A DNA stretch of 28,261 nt from JBCCFX01 sp039029515 (GCA_039029515.1 JBCCFX010000021.1:1-28261), one strand, 5' to 3'. Shown: positions 14,919 through 24,285, numbered from the stretch's first letter. Notes: generated from the sequence alone by a model not told the origin. Made by a program: numbers and translations.

Positions 14919-17236
14919 CACCCATCGATCGAATACTGCACCAGCTGCGCAAACACGGATCTGCGCCGAAGCGTTCAGGCGACGGCTGGACATGTCGCTG
15001 TCCCGCCCACGAAGACAACGACCCATCGCTTTCGGTCGGGCAAGGCACTGACGGTCGAGTGCTATTGCATTGTCATGCAGGATGCACGGTGGAGAGTGTT
15101 GTCAATGCGATCGGGCTCGAAATGCGCGATCTACATGAAGCGGCTTCGAAGGCATCATTCAAACGATCGCCTGTATCCGTCTCCAATACGGGTTCTCCAG
15201 CGGGCTCTGTGAGTTCTCGCCTGTTCCATTCCGCTGATGCGGCAATTGCTGCCCTTGAGACCACGTTCGGGCGTCACTCGAAGACCTGGGCCTACGTCCG
15301 CCCGGATGGCGAACCCGAAGGCATAACGGTGCGATGGGACAGGCGCAATGGAAAGAAGGTGATACGGCCCGTGTCGCGATGTGGCAACGACTGGACGATT
15401 GGAGGAATGCGTGAACCACGACCCATTCTGTACCTACCCAAGGTGATCGATGCTGACCACGTTGTCATAACGGAGGGCGAAAAATCAGCCGACGCTTTGA
15501 ACGCATGTGGGTTTGTTACGACGACGTCGGCCGGTGGATCGAATGCTGCTCGCAAATCTGATTGGTCGCCAATGCACGGTAAGGACGTGGTCGTCATTCC
15601 TGATCGGAATGACGCCGGCGAGCTGTACTGCAACGATGTGGTAGAGCTTGTGCAGCAGGCCGGAGCAAAATCAGTTCGGGTTGTCCGGCTTTGGGAACGG
15701 TGGCCTGAAATCCCCGCGGGTGGAGATGCCGCCGACGCTCTTGTCTTAGGAGGTGGTGATGTGAATGCGGTGCGCGAGGTCGTTGAGAAGTTGGCCGAAT
15801 CTGCCATACCAATCGAGAGGCCGGAGGCCTCACCATCGCTGCAATACATCCCGTTCCCCGTTGGGGAGTTGCCAAATCCGATTGGACAATATGTGATGGA
15901 CTGCTCTGCTGCATTGGGGTGTGACGAGTCATTCGTCGCGCTGCCACTGTTGTCGGCGTTGAGCGCAGCAATTGGCAATGGTTTCTGTGTCGAGGCAAAG
16001 CGATCGTGGCGCGCCCCAGCAGTCGTGTGGACCATTGTGATCGCAGAAAGTGGCACACGAAAGTCACCTGCAATGAAGAAGGCACTACGTCCCGTTCGCG
16101 AACGACAGCGTGGATTCATCTCGGAGCACAAGGATCAGCAGCAGACATATGAACTTGAACTCGAATCGTTCGAAATTCAGCACGCGGAATGGAAGAAGCA
16201 GATTTCGAAGGGCGAGACGTCGCCTCATCCAGATAAGCCACAGCAGCCTGTATGTCGTCGAACATGGACGGACGATGTCACGACAGAGGGACTTGTCCGG
16301 CTCCTTCAATCGAATCCACGCGGCATTCTGCTTGCTCGTGATGAATTGTCGGGCTGGTTTGGCAGCATGGATGCCTATCGAGGTGGACGAGGCGGAGATC
16401 TCTCGCGGTGGCTTGAAGTATTTGACGCCGGCGCATTGACAGTTGATCGCAAGACAAGCGAACCGCTGTTTGTTGATCGAGCGGCGGTGTCAATTGCTGG
16501 AGGTATTCAGCCGGGTGTGCTTCGGCGCAGTGTGACGGCGTCTGAACGCGAAAGCGGCTTGCTCGCGCGGTTCCTTCTCGCGATGCCGCCGAGGCGCGTC
16601 AGTGGGTGGGTCGAACACGACGAAGATGCTGAGACAATTGATGCAGTTCAACGCCTTTTTGATCGACTCTACGACATCGAGCCGCAACTCGACCCTGACG
16701 GCAACATGGACCCTTGCGTGGTCGCATTGGCCCCTCAGGCTCGACGGCTCTTCGTCGCGTTCGTCGACGAGCATGCAATGGGAACAGCGGAGCGATGTGG
16801 TGATGAAGCGGCAGCGTGGTCGAAGCTGGAGGGCTACGCCCTTCGGCTCGCGCTCGTGTTGCATATGGTGATGCACGCTGCGAGTGATCGCATATTGACT
16901 GATATTACTCTGATCGAAGCAGACGCGATGGCTCGAGCGATCAGTTTGGTTCGTTGGTTCACATACGAATGTGATCGTGTCTATCGAGTACTCGATGCGG
17001 ATGAACCTCTCAGTCATCTGTATGAACTGAGAGACTGGATCGCGCAGGGCGGAAAGAACCGCGAACCAGGTATGGCATGTGTCCGCGATCTGATGCAGAA
17101 ACGGCGGCAGTTTCGTGGCGACAAGGCAGGGGCGCGCGCAGCACTCCAGGCGTTGGTCGACGCGAGCCTGGCGGTATGGGATCACGAGGCGGCCGGAAAA
17201 CCCGGCAGGCCCTCAGAGCGAATCCGACTCGTCTAG
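14915..17236 (+). CDS. CHC2 zinc finger-Toprim-DUF3987 primase/helicase-like protein
   Basis: A 773-residue replication-type protein of the integrated element. Residues 27-57 form a DnaG-like CHC2 zinc finger (CRCPAHEDNDPSLSV, then LLHCHAGC). Residues about 170-275 form a Toprim domain with the catalytic Glu in VVITEGEKSADAL near 187 and the acidic pair in VVVIPDRNDAGEL near 230-233. From about 320 the protein matches DUF3987, a domain common on phages and integrative elements: WTIVIAESGTRKSPAMKKAL near 372, ILLARDELSGWFGSMDAY near 470, SIAGGIQPGVLRRSV near 530 and LLARFLLAMPPRRVSGW. The P-loop-like segment ESGTRKSPA lacks the GK pair of a standard Walker A. A classical primase catalytic core between the zinc finger and Toprim is not obvious. 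A role in element replication is likely but inferred. Confidence 0.85.
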   Translation: MTPIDRILHQLRKHGSAPKRSGDGWTCRCPAHEDNDPSLSVGQGTDGRVLLHCHAGCTVESVVNAIGLEMRDLHEAASKASFKRSPVSVSNTGSPAGSVSSRLFHSADAAIAALETTFGRHSKTWAYVRPDGEPEGITVRWDRRNGKKVIRPVSRCGNDWTIGGMREPRPILYLPKVIDADHVVITEGEKSADALNACGFVTTTSAGGSNAARKSDWSPMHGKDVVVIPDRNDAGELYCNDVVELVQQAGAKSVRVVRLWERWPEIPAGGDAADALVLGGGDVNAVREVVEKLAESAIPIERPEASPSLQYIPFPVGELPNPIGQYVMDCSAALGCDESFVALPLLSALSAAIGNGFCVEAKRSWRAPAVVWTIVIAESGTRKSPAMKKALRPVRERQRGFISEHKDQQQTYELELESFEIQHAEWKKQISKGETSPHPDKPQQPVCRRTWTDDVTTEGLVRLLQSNPRGILLARDELSGWFGSMDAYRGGRGGDLSRWLEVFDAGALTVDRKTSEPLFVDRAAVSIAGGIQPGVLRRSVTASERESGLLARFLLAMPPRRVSGWVEHDEDAETIDAVQRLFDRLYDIEPQLDPDGNMDPCVVALAPQARRLFVAFVDEHAMGTAERCGDEAAAWSKLEGYALRLALVLHMVMHAASDRILTDITLIEADAMARAISLVRWFTYECDRVYRVLDADEPLSHLYELRDWIAQGGKNREPGMACVRDLMQKRRQFRGDKAGARAALQALVDASLAVWDHEAAGKPGRPSERIRLV

Positions 17237-17238
17237 TT

Positions 17239-17298
17239 GTCTACGTCTACAGAACCTCCGATGGAGGCAGCGTGAATGGCGGTTGCGTAGACGTAGAC
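17239..17298. repeat. 12-bp inverted repeat of GTCTAC hexamers before the integrase gene
   Basis: GTCTACGTCTAC (17239-17250) is matched by its perfect complement GTAGACGTAGAC (17287-17298). Each arm is two tandem hexamers, and a near copy, GTCTAG, lies at 17231-17236. A second perfect hairpin, CCTCC-GAT-GGAGG (17256-17268), sits between the arms. The cluster fills the 149-bp gap between the primase and integrase genes. It could be recombinase or excisionase arm sites, an operator, an origin or a terminator-like RNA. The repeat is certain, its role is open. Confidence 0.7.
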
Positions 17299-17385
17299 GC
17301 GACCAACACCGGCGTACTGCCTTCACCCGTGCAAAGTGGCGCGATGTGGTGCGACGAGGTACATTTACATGCGAAGGAACGCACT

Positions 17386-18860
<1,475 letters not shown>

Positions 18861-18885
18861 CGTGAAGAGGGCAGTATAGGGTTGG

Positions 18886-18920
18886 GGAAGGGAACAGGGA
18901 TTCGGGCATCGGGATTCGGG
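18886..18920. repeat. 7-bp-period array, NNNNGGG type
   Basis: Five consecutive heptamers share GGG at positions 5-7: GGAAGGG, AACAGGG, ATTCGGG, CATCGGG and ATTCGGG. The array lies just outside the tRNA gene, in the gap before nuoA. It is non-coding and not a CRISPR (no spacers, unit too short). Confidence 0.7.
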
Positions 18921-18941
18921 GAACAAGACAGCCACAATTGA

Positions 18942-18997
18942 AAGCTGACGGCTGATCGCTGGCAGCTCGTCGCCGGTGGCGAGTCGCTGGTCGCTCG
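18942..18997. repeat. 7-bp-period array, NNGCNNN type
   Basis: Eight consecutive heptamers all carry GC at positions 3-4: AAGCTGA, CGGCTGA, TCGCTGG, CAGCTCG, TCGCCGG, TGGCGAG, TCGCTGG and TCGCTCG. It ends 44 bp before the nuoA start and shares the period, but not the motif, of the array at 18886-18920. Confidence 0.7.
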
Positions 18998-19041
18998 GAT
19001 ATCCTCCCTGTATTCCTGCCGGCAATGAGGAGTCTGCCGCC

Positions 19042-19434
19042 GTGTTCATGCTCGCCACCGACGTCTCGATGTACTTGCCCATCGCGATTCTGATCCTGAT
19101 GGCCATCGGCTTCGCCGTCGTCAACCTCGGTGCAACACATCTCCTCGGCCCGTACAAGCCCACGCCGGTCAAGGCGATGGCGTACGAGTCCGGCATGGAT
19201 CCGATCGGTTCGGCCCGCAAGCGGTTCAACGTTCGCTTCTACATCCTCGCGATGACGTTTCTCGTCTTCGACGTAGAAGTGATCTTCCTCTATCCGTGGG
19301 CGGTGTCCTACACCAAGCTCGCGCCGCAGAGCCCGGAAGCAGGCCTGTTCCTCGCCCGCATCAGCTTCTTCATCGCGACGTCCGTCATTGCCTACGTGTA
19401 CGCGTGGCGCAAGGGCGTCTTCCGGTGGGACTGA
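19042..19434 (+). CDS. nuoA: NADH-quinone oxidoreductase subunit A
   Basis: A 130-residue membrane subunit of respiratory complex I. Three membrane helices are visible: YLPIAILILMAIGFAVV, FYILAMTFLVFDVEVIFLYP and ARISFFIATSVIAYVYAW. The conserved NuoA/ND3 segments are AMAYESGMDPIGSARKRFNV (normally containing the loop between helices 1 and 2) and FDVEVIFLYPWAV. I chose the GTG at 19042 because GAGGAG at 19027-19032 lies 9 bases upstream. The ATG at 19048 is six bases further and would be badly spaced. No other nuo gene is next to it, although nuoA usually opens a nuoABCD operon. The gene is flanked on both sides by 7-bp-period arrays. Confidence 0.96.
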   Translation: MFMLATDVSMYLPIAILILMAIGFAVVNLGATHLLGPYKPTPVKAMAYESGMDPIGSARKRFNVRFYILAMTFLVFDVEVIFLYPWAVSYTKLAPQSPEAGLFLARISFFIATSVIAYVYAWRKGVFRWD

Positions 19435-19436
19435 TT

Positions 19437-19492
19437 GGGGAAGGGAAGAGGGAGTTGGGAAAAGCGAAGAGCCATGAGCCACGGGTTGTGGG
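19437..19492. repeat. 7-bp-period array directly after nuoA
   Basis: Eight heptamers, each ending in G, begin two bases after the nuoA stop: GGGGAAG, GGAAGAG, GGAGTTG, GGAAAAG, CGAAGAG, CCATGAG, CCACGGG and TTGTGGG. The first four start GG, and later ones drift to CC, as if the array grew and decayed by slippage and mutation. Confidence 0.65.
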
Positions 19493-19530
19493 TGAAAACG
19501 CCACAGACTCGATTCGATGTCGTCATGACA

Positions 19531-19616
19531 TGAGACTCGTCCGGCAGGCTGGCACGACTGGCCTACGTTCTTGGACTGATCGAATGGTGATCACGGCGGG
19601 GGCACAGCCCCCGCCC
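19531..19616. repeat. 86-bp direct repeat, copy 1
   Basis: This segment matches 20164-20249 at 84 of 86 positions by my alignment. It ends in a perfect hairpin, GGCGGGGG-CACAG-CCCCCGCC, and is followed at once by a CCCACAG heptamer array. Nothing in it looks coding. Confidence 0.85.
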
Positions 19617-19648
19617 GCAGCCCACAGCTCACAGCCCACAGTTCACAG
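19614..19648. repeat. CCCACAG heptamer array, copy 1
   Basis: Five tandem heptamers: CCCGCAG, CCCACAG, CTCACAG, CCCACAG and TTCACAG. It abuts the 86-bp repeat on one side and the small gene at 19665 on the other. Confidence 0.8.
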
Positions 19649-19664
19649 CCATCGATGATGGGCC

Positions 19665-19994
19665 TCAGGTATTTGGCTCTCGTATCCATGCGGCATCTGG
19701 CGATTGCCGCCATGCACGCCATCCCAGAGGAAGATCGGCAAGTTGGCCAATAGAGCCATCTAAGTCAAAGACCTGTCTCAAGGTGACCAAGGCCATGTCG
19801 CTACTGGGTGTTCCACTCTGCGGATGGAATTGCCACGCACCATCCTCTGAATCATGGAAGACGTATTGAATCCACTCTTCACCCTTGAGTATTCGCCGGC
19901 TCGTAAAACAGGCAACATTCTCTGAGTCGGCAAAAGGCCAATCGTTACTCGCAATGTCCTTCTTCTTCTTCTTCTTCTTCTTCCATAGAAACAT
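19665..19994 (-). CDS. small hypothetical protein with Lys8 N-terminus
   Basis: A 109-residue protein. The ATG at 19994 is preceded on the minus strand by AGAAGG at a usable distance. It begins MFLW then eight lysines, all AAG, from a trinucleotide repeat. The rest is a compact domain: NDWPFADSENVACFTSRRIL, WIQYVFHDSEDGAWQFHPQS, then LADLPLGWRAWRQSPDAAW. Many Trp/Asp residues and the DGAWQF and LPLGW motifs look like a conserved uncharacterised domain I have seen annotated only as hypothetical. I cannot assign a function. There is no signal peptide or membrane helix. The gene lies between two copies of an 86-bp repeat, each with its own heptamer array. This suggests it moved or was duplicated as a cassette. 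Confidence 0.7.
   Translation of the reverse strand: MFLWKKKKKKKKDIASNDWPFADSENVACFTSRRILKGEEWIQYVFHDSEDGAWQFHPQSGTPSSDMALVTLRQVFDLDGSIGQLADLPLGWRAWRQSPDAAWIREPNT
19960..19983 (-). repeat. trinucleotide microsatellite (AAG)8 inside a gene
   Basis: Eight perfect TTC units on the plus strand read as AAG (Lys) in the gene at 19665-19994. Length changes by slippage would add or remove lysines without a frameshift. Confidence 0.9.
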
Positions 19995-20163
19995 ATCGCC
20001 TGCCTTCTTGAGATGTCCTTCACACGACTGAACTTCAGTGTTCGCGCATGAGTGGTGATCACCCTACCAGTATTGGGTTGGTTGTCGGCAATGAACTTCT
20101 GCTGATTGGATGAAGCGCACGACGTCGTGTTCCGGGTTGTCTGTCACTGCGTTCGTGACATCG
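19995..20163. other. gap upstream of the small hypothetical gene
   Basis: This stretch should carry the promoter of the minus-strand gene at 19665-19994. I see its Shine-Dalgarno-like AGAAGG but no clear -10/-35 pair and no other feature. Confidence 0.4.
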
Positions 20164-20249
20164 TGAGACTCGTCAGGCAGGCTGGCACGACTGGCCTACG
20201 TTCTTGGACTGATCGAATGGTGATCACGGCGGGGGCACAGCCACCGCCC
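20164..20249. repeat. 86-bp direct repeat, copy 2
   Basis: Second copy of the repeat at 19531-19616, in the same orientation, with two substitutions. One of them (C to A) puts a mismatch into the terminal GGCGGGGG/CCACCGCC hairpin. A run of CCCACAG units follows, as at copy 1. Confidence 0.85.
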
Positions 20250-20259
20250 TACACTCCCG

Positions 20260-20287
20260 CCCACAGCCCACAGCCCACAGCCCACAG
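20260..20287. repeat. CCCACAG heptamer array, copy 2
   Basis: Four perfect CCCACAG units in tandem, ending just before an A-rich stretch and the intrinsic terminator. Being perfect, this copy is younger or better maintained than the one at 19614-19648. Confidence 0.9.
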
Positions 20288-20334
20288 CCAAAACGAAAAT
20301 CCCCCGAGACAGTGGTGGGAGCCGTCTCGGGGGG
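20288..20334 (-). terminator. intrinsic terminator for minus-strand transcription
   Basis: On the minus strand a perfect 10-bp stem, CCCCCGAGAC with GTCTCGGGGG (20301-20310 and 20324-20333), has a 13-base loop and is followed by ATTTTCGTTTT. This is a classical Rho-independent terminator. It lies about 340 bp after the nrdJ stop and would end either an extended nrdJ message or a separate small RNA. Confidence 0.8.
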
Positions 20335-20671
20335 AGGGAAGAGAAGAAGCCCGTTGTTGGATGCCTCCGGGGCTTGGAGGCGGGCTTCCCCAGGTGCCTT
20401 GGGTCGTCCTTGAACCCGTGAGCAGGTATGAAACCGGACCGCCGGTTCCCCGCTCGGAGGGGGTCTCGTTCGGCTCGAGCGTGCCTGACGCGCGTCTCGA
20501 ATTCGCCAAACCGGGCAAGCGTCAAGACGATCCTTGCGACGCTGCCTTTCACAAGCACATCCGTTTACTCGTCGACCTGAGCCTCCGTTCCGTGCGCGTC
20601 TCCGATGGTGGTTTCAAAAGTCGCCGACCGCCATCGGAGCAGGACCGGTCGACGACGCTTAGAGCCCGAAC
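20335..20671 (-). other. structured non-coding region between nrdJ and the terminator
   Basis: No convincing protein is encoded in these 337 bp. Several strong stems are. GAAGCCCG (20346-20353) pairs with CGGGCTTC (20381-20388) and encloses CCTCC/GGAGG (20364-20380). GAAACCGG-ACCG-CCGGTTCC lies near 20430-20449. A 12-bp stem (20600-20611 with 20628-20639) begins 32 bases after the nrdJ stop. With the intrinsic terminator this could be a long structured 3' UTR or a small RNA. I could not match it to 6S, RNase P, SRP or tmRNA by eye. Confidence 0.4.
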
Positions 20672-23600
20672 TCAGCTGCAGCCCATCGAGTTGCCACAGT
20701 TGAGGCACTTGTAGCACGTGCCATTACGCACGGTAATTGACCCACACACGTCACACGCCGGCGCATCGGTTTGCATGGATGCCGTCGCCTGACTCAACGT
20801 ACTCGACATGGTGGTCGTCTCGACCTCGCCGTCGTGCACGCGCACTGTTGTCTCTTCGGTCTGAATGGACGAGATGGTCATCGCTGCGTCGGCGGCGGGA
20901 ACGGCAAAGCGTGCCGTCGGGCCGCCGGTCTTCGCCGGGATGTCGCCATCGTCCGATGTCGTGATGCGTGTCGAAGCACCACTGACTTCGGCGCGATCGA
21001 TCCGTCGATCGTCCGAAGCGGTGTCCGCTTCGTGTTCTTTGGAGCCGGACCATGTCTTGTCCTCCTTGACGGTGGTCGCGTTGCTGTCGCCGGACGTCCT
21101 TTCCGGCGCTCGTTGCGGGGCGTTTGCCTCGCGGTAGCCACTGATGAACTCCATTCCCATCCATCGGAAGATGTAGTCCACCAGACTCTTGGCAAAGGGA
21201 ATATCGCGGTTCGTGGTGATTCCCATCGGCTCGAACCGTTGGTGCGCAAACTTGTTGACAAGGCTCTCGACCGGAACGCCGTACTGCAGCGCGACGCTGA
21301 TCGCGGTGCCCAGCGAATCCATCAGGCCGCCGATCGTCGATCCTTCCTTCGACATCGTGATGAACAACTCGCCCGGCGCGCCGTTCTCGTACAAGCCAAC
21401 GGTCAGATAGCCTTCGTGACCCGCGACGTTGAAGTGATGCGTCAGGCTGCGTCGCGTGTCCGGCAGGCGACGACGCAACGGTCGCTCGACAATGCGTTCC
21501 ACAATACGTTCGATGTACTGCGGCTCTGCGGGAGCAGCGACGATCTCGCCTGCGGTCTGCGCGACTTCCGCTGCCACTTCGACCAACGCATCTTCGACGG
21601 CATCGACATCCTCGTCGACGGTGTCGCTGTCGCTCTTGGTGTTCAGCGGCTGACTGAGCTTCGAACCATCGCGATACAACGCATTTGCCTTCAGGCCAAG
21701 TTCCCAGCTCAACTGGTAGGCATCAGCGATGTCGTCAACGTCGGCATCATTCGGCAGGTTGATCGTCTTGGAGATCGCGCCAGAGATGAACGGCTGCGCT
21801 GCCGCCATCATGTGGATGTGACCCGACGGTACGATGAAGCGTTCGCCGATCTCGCCGCACTTGTTTGCACAGTCGAACACTGCGAGGTCGGCGTCCTTGA
21901 CGTGCGGTGAGCCTTCGATGGTCTGCGTACCGCAGATCGTACGGTTCAGTTCTGCAACGACGCGATCGGTCAGACCAAGCGTGCGAAGACCGTTGAACGA
22001 CATGTCGTTGCGGGCGGCTTCGATGTCAATGCCGAAGCGTGACAACACATGTTCCGGCATCGACCACGCGGTAAACGCAAAGCCAAGTTCGAAGACGGTC
22101 GGCAGTGCGTTCTCGACGGCAATGAGATCGTCCGGCGTGTAGCCGAGGTTCTCCAGCACGTCACGGAATGTTGAGCCGGCATCGTCGCTGTCATCGGGCA
22201 TCGGCGTATCGAGGCTGAGCGTCCCCATGACATAGGTGACCATCTCATCGACCTGCGTGTCGGAGTATCCCAGCGCGGTGAGCGCGGGACGCAGCGATGC
22301 GTTGGCGATCTTGAAGTAGCCGCCGCCGGCGAGCTTCTTGAACTTCACGAGGGCGAAGTCAGGCTCGACGCCGGTGGTATCGCAGTCCATCAGCAGGCCG
22401 ATCGTGCCGGTCGGTGCGATGACGGTGACCTGCGCGTTGCGGTAGCCGTGCTTCTCGCCAAGCTTGAGCGCATCATCCCAGGCACGCGTTGCCGACTTGA
22501 GCAGTGCGGTCGCGTTGGCGAGCGGCATGCTCTTGCGCTTGAAGACGCTGTGCTTGATCGGGACGGGACGAATGGAGAGATCTTCGTACTTCTCGCTGTC
22601 GCGGGCTTCGCCTTTCGCGGCGAGACGATGGTTGCGAATGACCCGCAGCATGTCGTCCTTGTTGTCCGCATAGCCGGGGAAGGAGCCGTGGGCTTCGGCC
22701 ATCTTCGCGCTGGTGGCATAGGAACGGCCAGTGAGGATGGCGCTGATCGCGGCACAGATCGCGCGGCCAGCTTCGCTGTCGTACGGAATGCCTGCCTGCA
22801 TGAGCATGGCGCCAAGGTTGGCAAAGCCGAGGCCGAGCGTGCGGTATCGGTAACTCTGGGAGGCGATTTCTTCGGACGGGAACGCGGCCATGAGCACCGA
22901 GATCTCGAGGACCATCGTCCAGAGTTCGATGGCGTGTTCGAATCGTTCGAGATCAAACGAGCGTGACTCGCTGTCGTAGAACGTGATGAGGTTGATCGAC
23001 GCGAGGTTACATGCCGTGTTGTCGAGGAACATGTACTCGCTGCACGGGTTCGATGCGTTGATGCGACCGCTCTGCGGGCAGGTGTGCCAGGCGTTGATCG
23101 TCGTGTCGAATTGAAGGCCCGGATCGGCGCAACGCCATGCGGCTTCGCAGATCTGGCTCCAAAGATCACGTGCCTTGATCGTCTTGGCGACATTGTCACT
23201 CGTTCGAGCGTTCAGATTCCAGTCCGCATCGTCCTTGACGGCCTTGAAGAACTCGTCGTTGAGGCGCACGGAGTTGTTCGAGTTCTGACCCGAGACCGTG
23301 TAGTACGCTTCGCCGTTGAAGTCGTAGTTCAGTTCGAGGCCAAGACGTTCGGCGAGATCGCGCTTGTCGGTGTCGAGATGCTTCAGGCCTTCCACGAGGG
23401 CCGCGACCTTGAGCTCCTCGCGCACCTTCCAGTTGACGAAGTTTTCGATGTCCGGATGGTCCGCATCGAGACAGACCATCTTGGCGGCGCGTCGCGTGGT
23501 ACCGCCACTCTTGATGGCGCCGGCGGCGCGGTCACCGATCTTGAGAAAGCTCATCAGGCCGGAGCTCTTGCCGCCGCCGGAGAGCGCTTCGTTCTCGCCG

Positions 23601-24268
23601 CGAATGCGGGAGAAGTTGGTGCCGGTGCCGGAGCCGTACTTGAAGAGGCGGGCTTCGCGCGTCCAGAGGTCCATGATGCCGCCATCGTTGACGAGGTCAT
23701 CATCGACCGCCTGAATGAAGCATGCGTGCGGCTGCGGATGGCTGTAGGCATCCGGAGCTCGATGCGTGTCACCAGTCGCGGGATCGCAGACCCAGTGCCC
23801 TTGCGCAGGACCGGTGATGCCGTACGCCCAATGCAGGCCGGTGTTGAACCACTGCGGGCTGTTGGGTGCGCTCATCTGGTGGAGCATCATGTAGGCGAGT
23901 TCATCGTAGAACGCCTGTGCATCGTCCGCGGTCTTGAAGTAGTTGTGTTGTTCGCCCCAGGCGCGCCAGCAGCCGGCGAGGCGGTGAATGACCTGTTTCG
24001 CGCTGCGTTCCGGGCCCGTGATCGGTTCGCCCTTCTTGTCGACCATCGGTTTGCCGGTCTCATCGAACTGCGGCACGCCGGCCTTGCGGAAGTACTTGCT
24101 CACCATGATGTCGACGGCGAGCTGGCTCCACGTCTTCGGCACGATGGCATCGTTCATTTCGAAGACAAGTGAACCATCCTGGTTCGTGATTCGGCTTGAT
24201 CGTGTCGTCCACTCGACGGTGGAGAAGACATCCTGGCCTGCGGTCGTGAAGCGGCGTTCAATGTTCAT
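20672..24268 (-). CDS. nrdJ: adenosylcobalamin-dependent ribonucleotide reductase (class II)
   Basis: A 1198-residue enzyme that reduces ribonucleotides to deoxyribonucleotides using a B12-generated thiyl radical, independent of oxygen. I chose ATG 24268 with GGAA a few bases upstream. The TTG at 24280 only adds four residues. Motifs in order: SAPNSPQWFNTGL; HACFIQAVDDD with a redox Cys; FKYGSGTGTNFSRIRG; the allosteric/substrate region SGGTTRRAAKMV; NASNPCSEYMFLDNTACNLA with the active-site Cys of NPCSE; and APTGTIGLLMDCDTTGVEP. The C-terminal part is long and acidic/Ala-rich, and ends in a four-Cys zinc motif (CDVCGSITVRNGTCYKCLNC) followed by GCS. This matches the long NrdJ type found in many bacteria. 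It lies downstream of dcd and is probably co-transcribed with it. Confidence 0.98.
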   Translation of the reverse strand: MNIERRFTTAGQDVFSTVEWTTRSSRITNQDGSLVFEMNDAIVPKTWSQLAVDIMVSKYFRKAGVPQFDETGKPMVDKKGEPITGPERSAKQVIHRLAGCWRAWGEQHNYFKTADDAQAFYDELAYMMLHQMSAPNSPQWFNTGLHWAYGITGPAQGHWVCDPATGDTHRAPDAYSHPQPHACFIQAVDDDLVNDGGIMDLWTREARLFKYGSGTGTNFSRIRGENEALSGGGKSSGLMSFLKIGDRAAGAIKSGGTTRRAAKMVCLDADHPDIENFVNWKVREELKVAALVEGLKHLDTDKRDLAERLGLELNYDFNGEAYYTVSGQNSNNSVRLNDEFFKAVKDDADWNLNARTSDNVAKTIKARDLWSQICEAAWRCADPGLQFDTTINAWHTCPQSGRINASNPCSEYMFLDNTACNLASINLITFYDSESRSFDLERFEHAIELWTMVLEISVLMAAFPSEEIASQSYRYRTLGLGFANLGAMLMQAGIPYDSEAGRAICAAISAILTGRSYATSAKMAEAHGSFPGYADNKDDMLRVIRNHRLAAKGEARDSEKYEDLSIRPVPIKHSVFKRKSMPLANATALLKSATRAWDDALKLGEKHGYRNAQVTVIAPTGTIGLLMDCDTTGVEPDFALVKFKKLAGGGYFKIANASLRPALTALGYSDTQVDEMVTYVMGTLSLDTPMPDDSDDAGSTFRDVLENLGYTPDDLIAVENALPTVFELGFAFTAWSMPEHVLSRFGIDIEAARNDMSFNGLRTLGLTDRVVAELNRTICGTQTIEGSPHVKDADLAVFDCANKCGEIGERFIVPSGHIHMMAAAQPFISGAISKTINLPNDADVDDIADAYQLSWELGLKANALYRDGSKLSQPLNTKSDSDTVDEDVDAVEDALVEVAAEVAQTAGEIVAAPAEPQYIERIVERIVERPLRRRLPDTRRSLTHHFNVAGHEGYLTVGLYENGAPGELFITMSKEGSTIGGLMDSLGTAISVALQYGVPVESLVNKFAHQRFEPMGITTNRDIPFAKSLVDYIFRWMGMEFISGYREANAPQRAPERTSGDSNATTVKEDKTWSGSKEHEADTASDDRRIDRAEVSGASTRITTSDDGDIPAKTGGPTARFAVPAADAAMTISSIQTEETTVRVHDGEVETTTMSSTLSQATASMQTDAPACDVCGSITVRNGTCYKCLNCGNSMGCS

Positions 24269-24285
24269 GGAGAGTTCCAAACTGG

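Noticed and set aside
17077..17385. Longer integrase start inside the primase gene
   Set aside because: The added 103 residues are the primase's 3' end and a repeat-filled gap in another frame. The ATG at 17386 has a good AAGGA and begins the domain.
19614..20287. Possible CRISPR array
   Set aside because: The repeat unit is 7 bp with no spacers, and no cas gene is present.
20335..20671. 6S, SRP, RNase P or tmRNA gene
   Set aside because: No conserved core motif of any of these could be matched by eye. Only the generic structured-region call is kept.
20106..20714. Plus-strand frame of 202 codons over the repeat and terminator region
   Set aside because: It translates the 86-bp repeat, the CCCACAG array and an intrinsic terminator, so it is not a credible protein.
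20771..21910. Long plus-strand open frame antisense to nrdJ (also 23084-24172)
   Set aside because: Both lie wholly inside the conserved nrdJ gene and show no domain-like sequence. They come from the codon bias of the GC-rich gene on the other strand.
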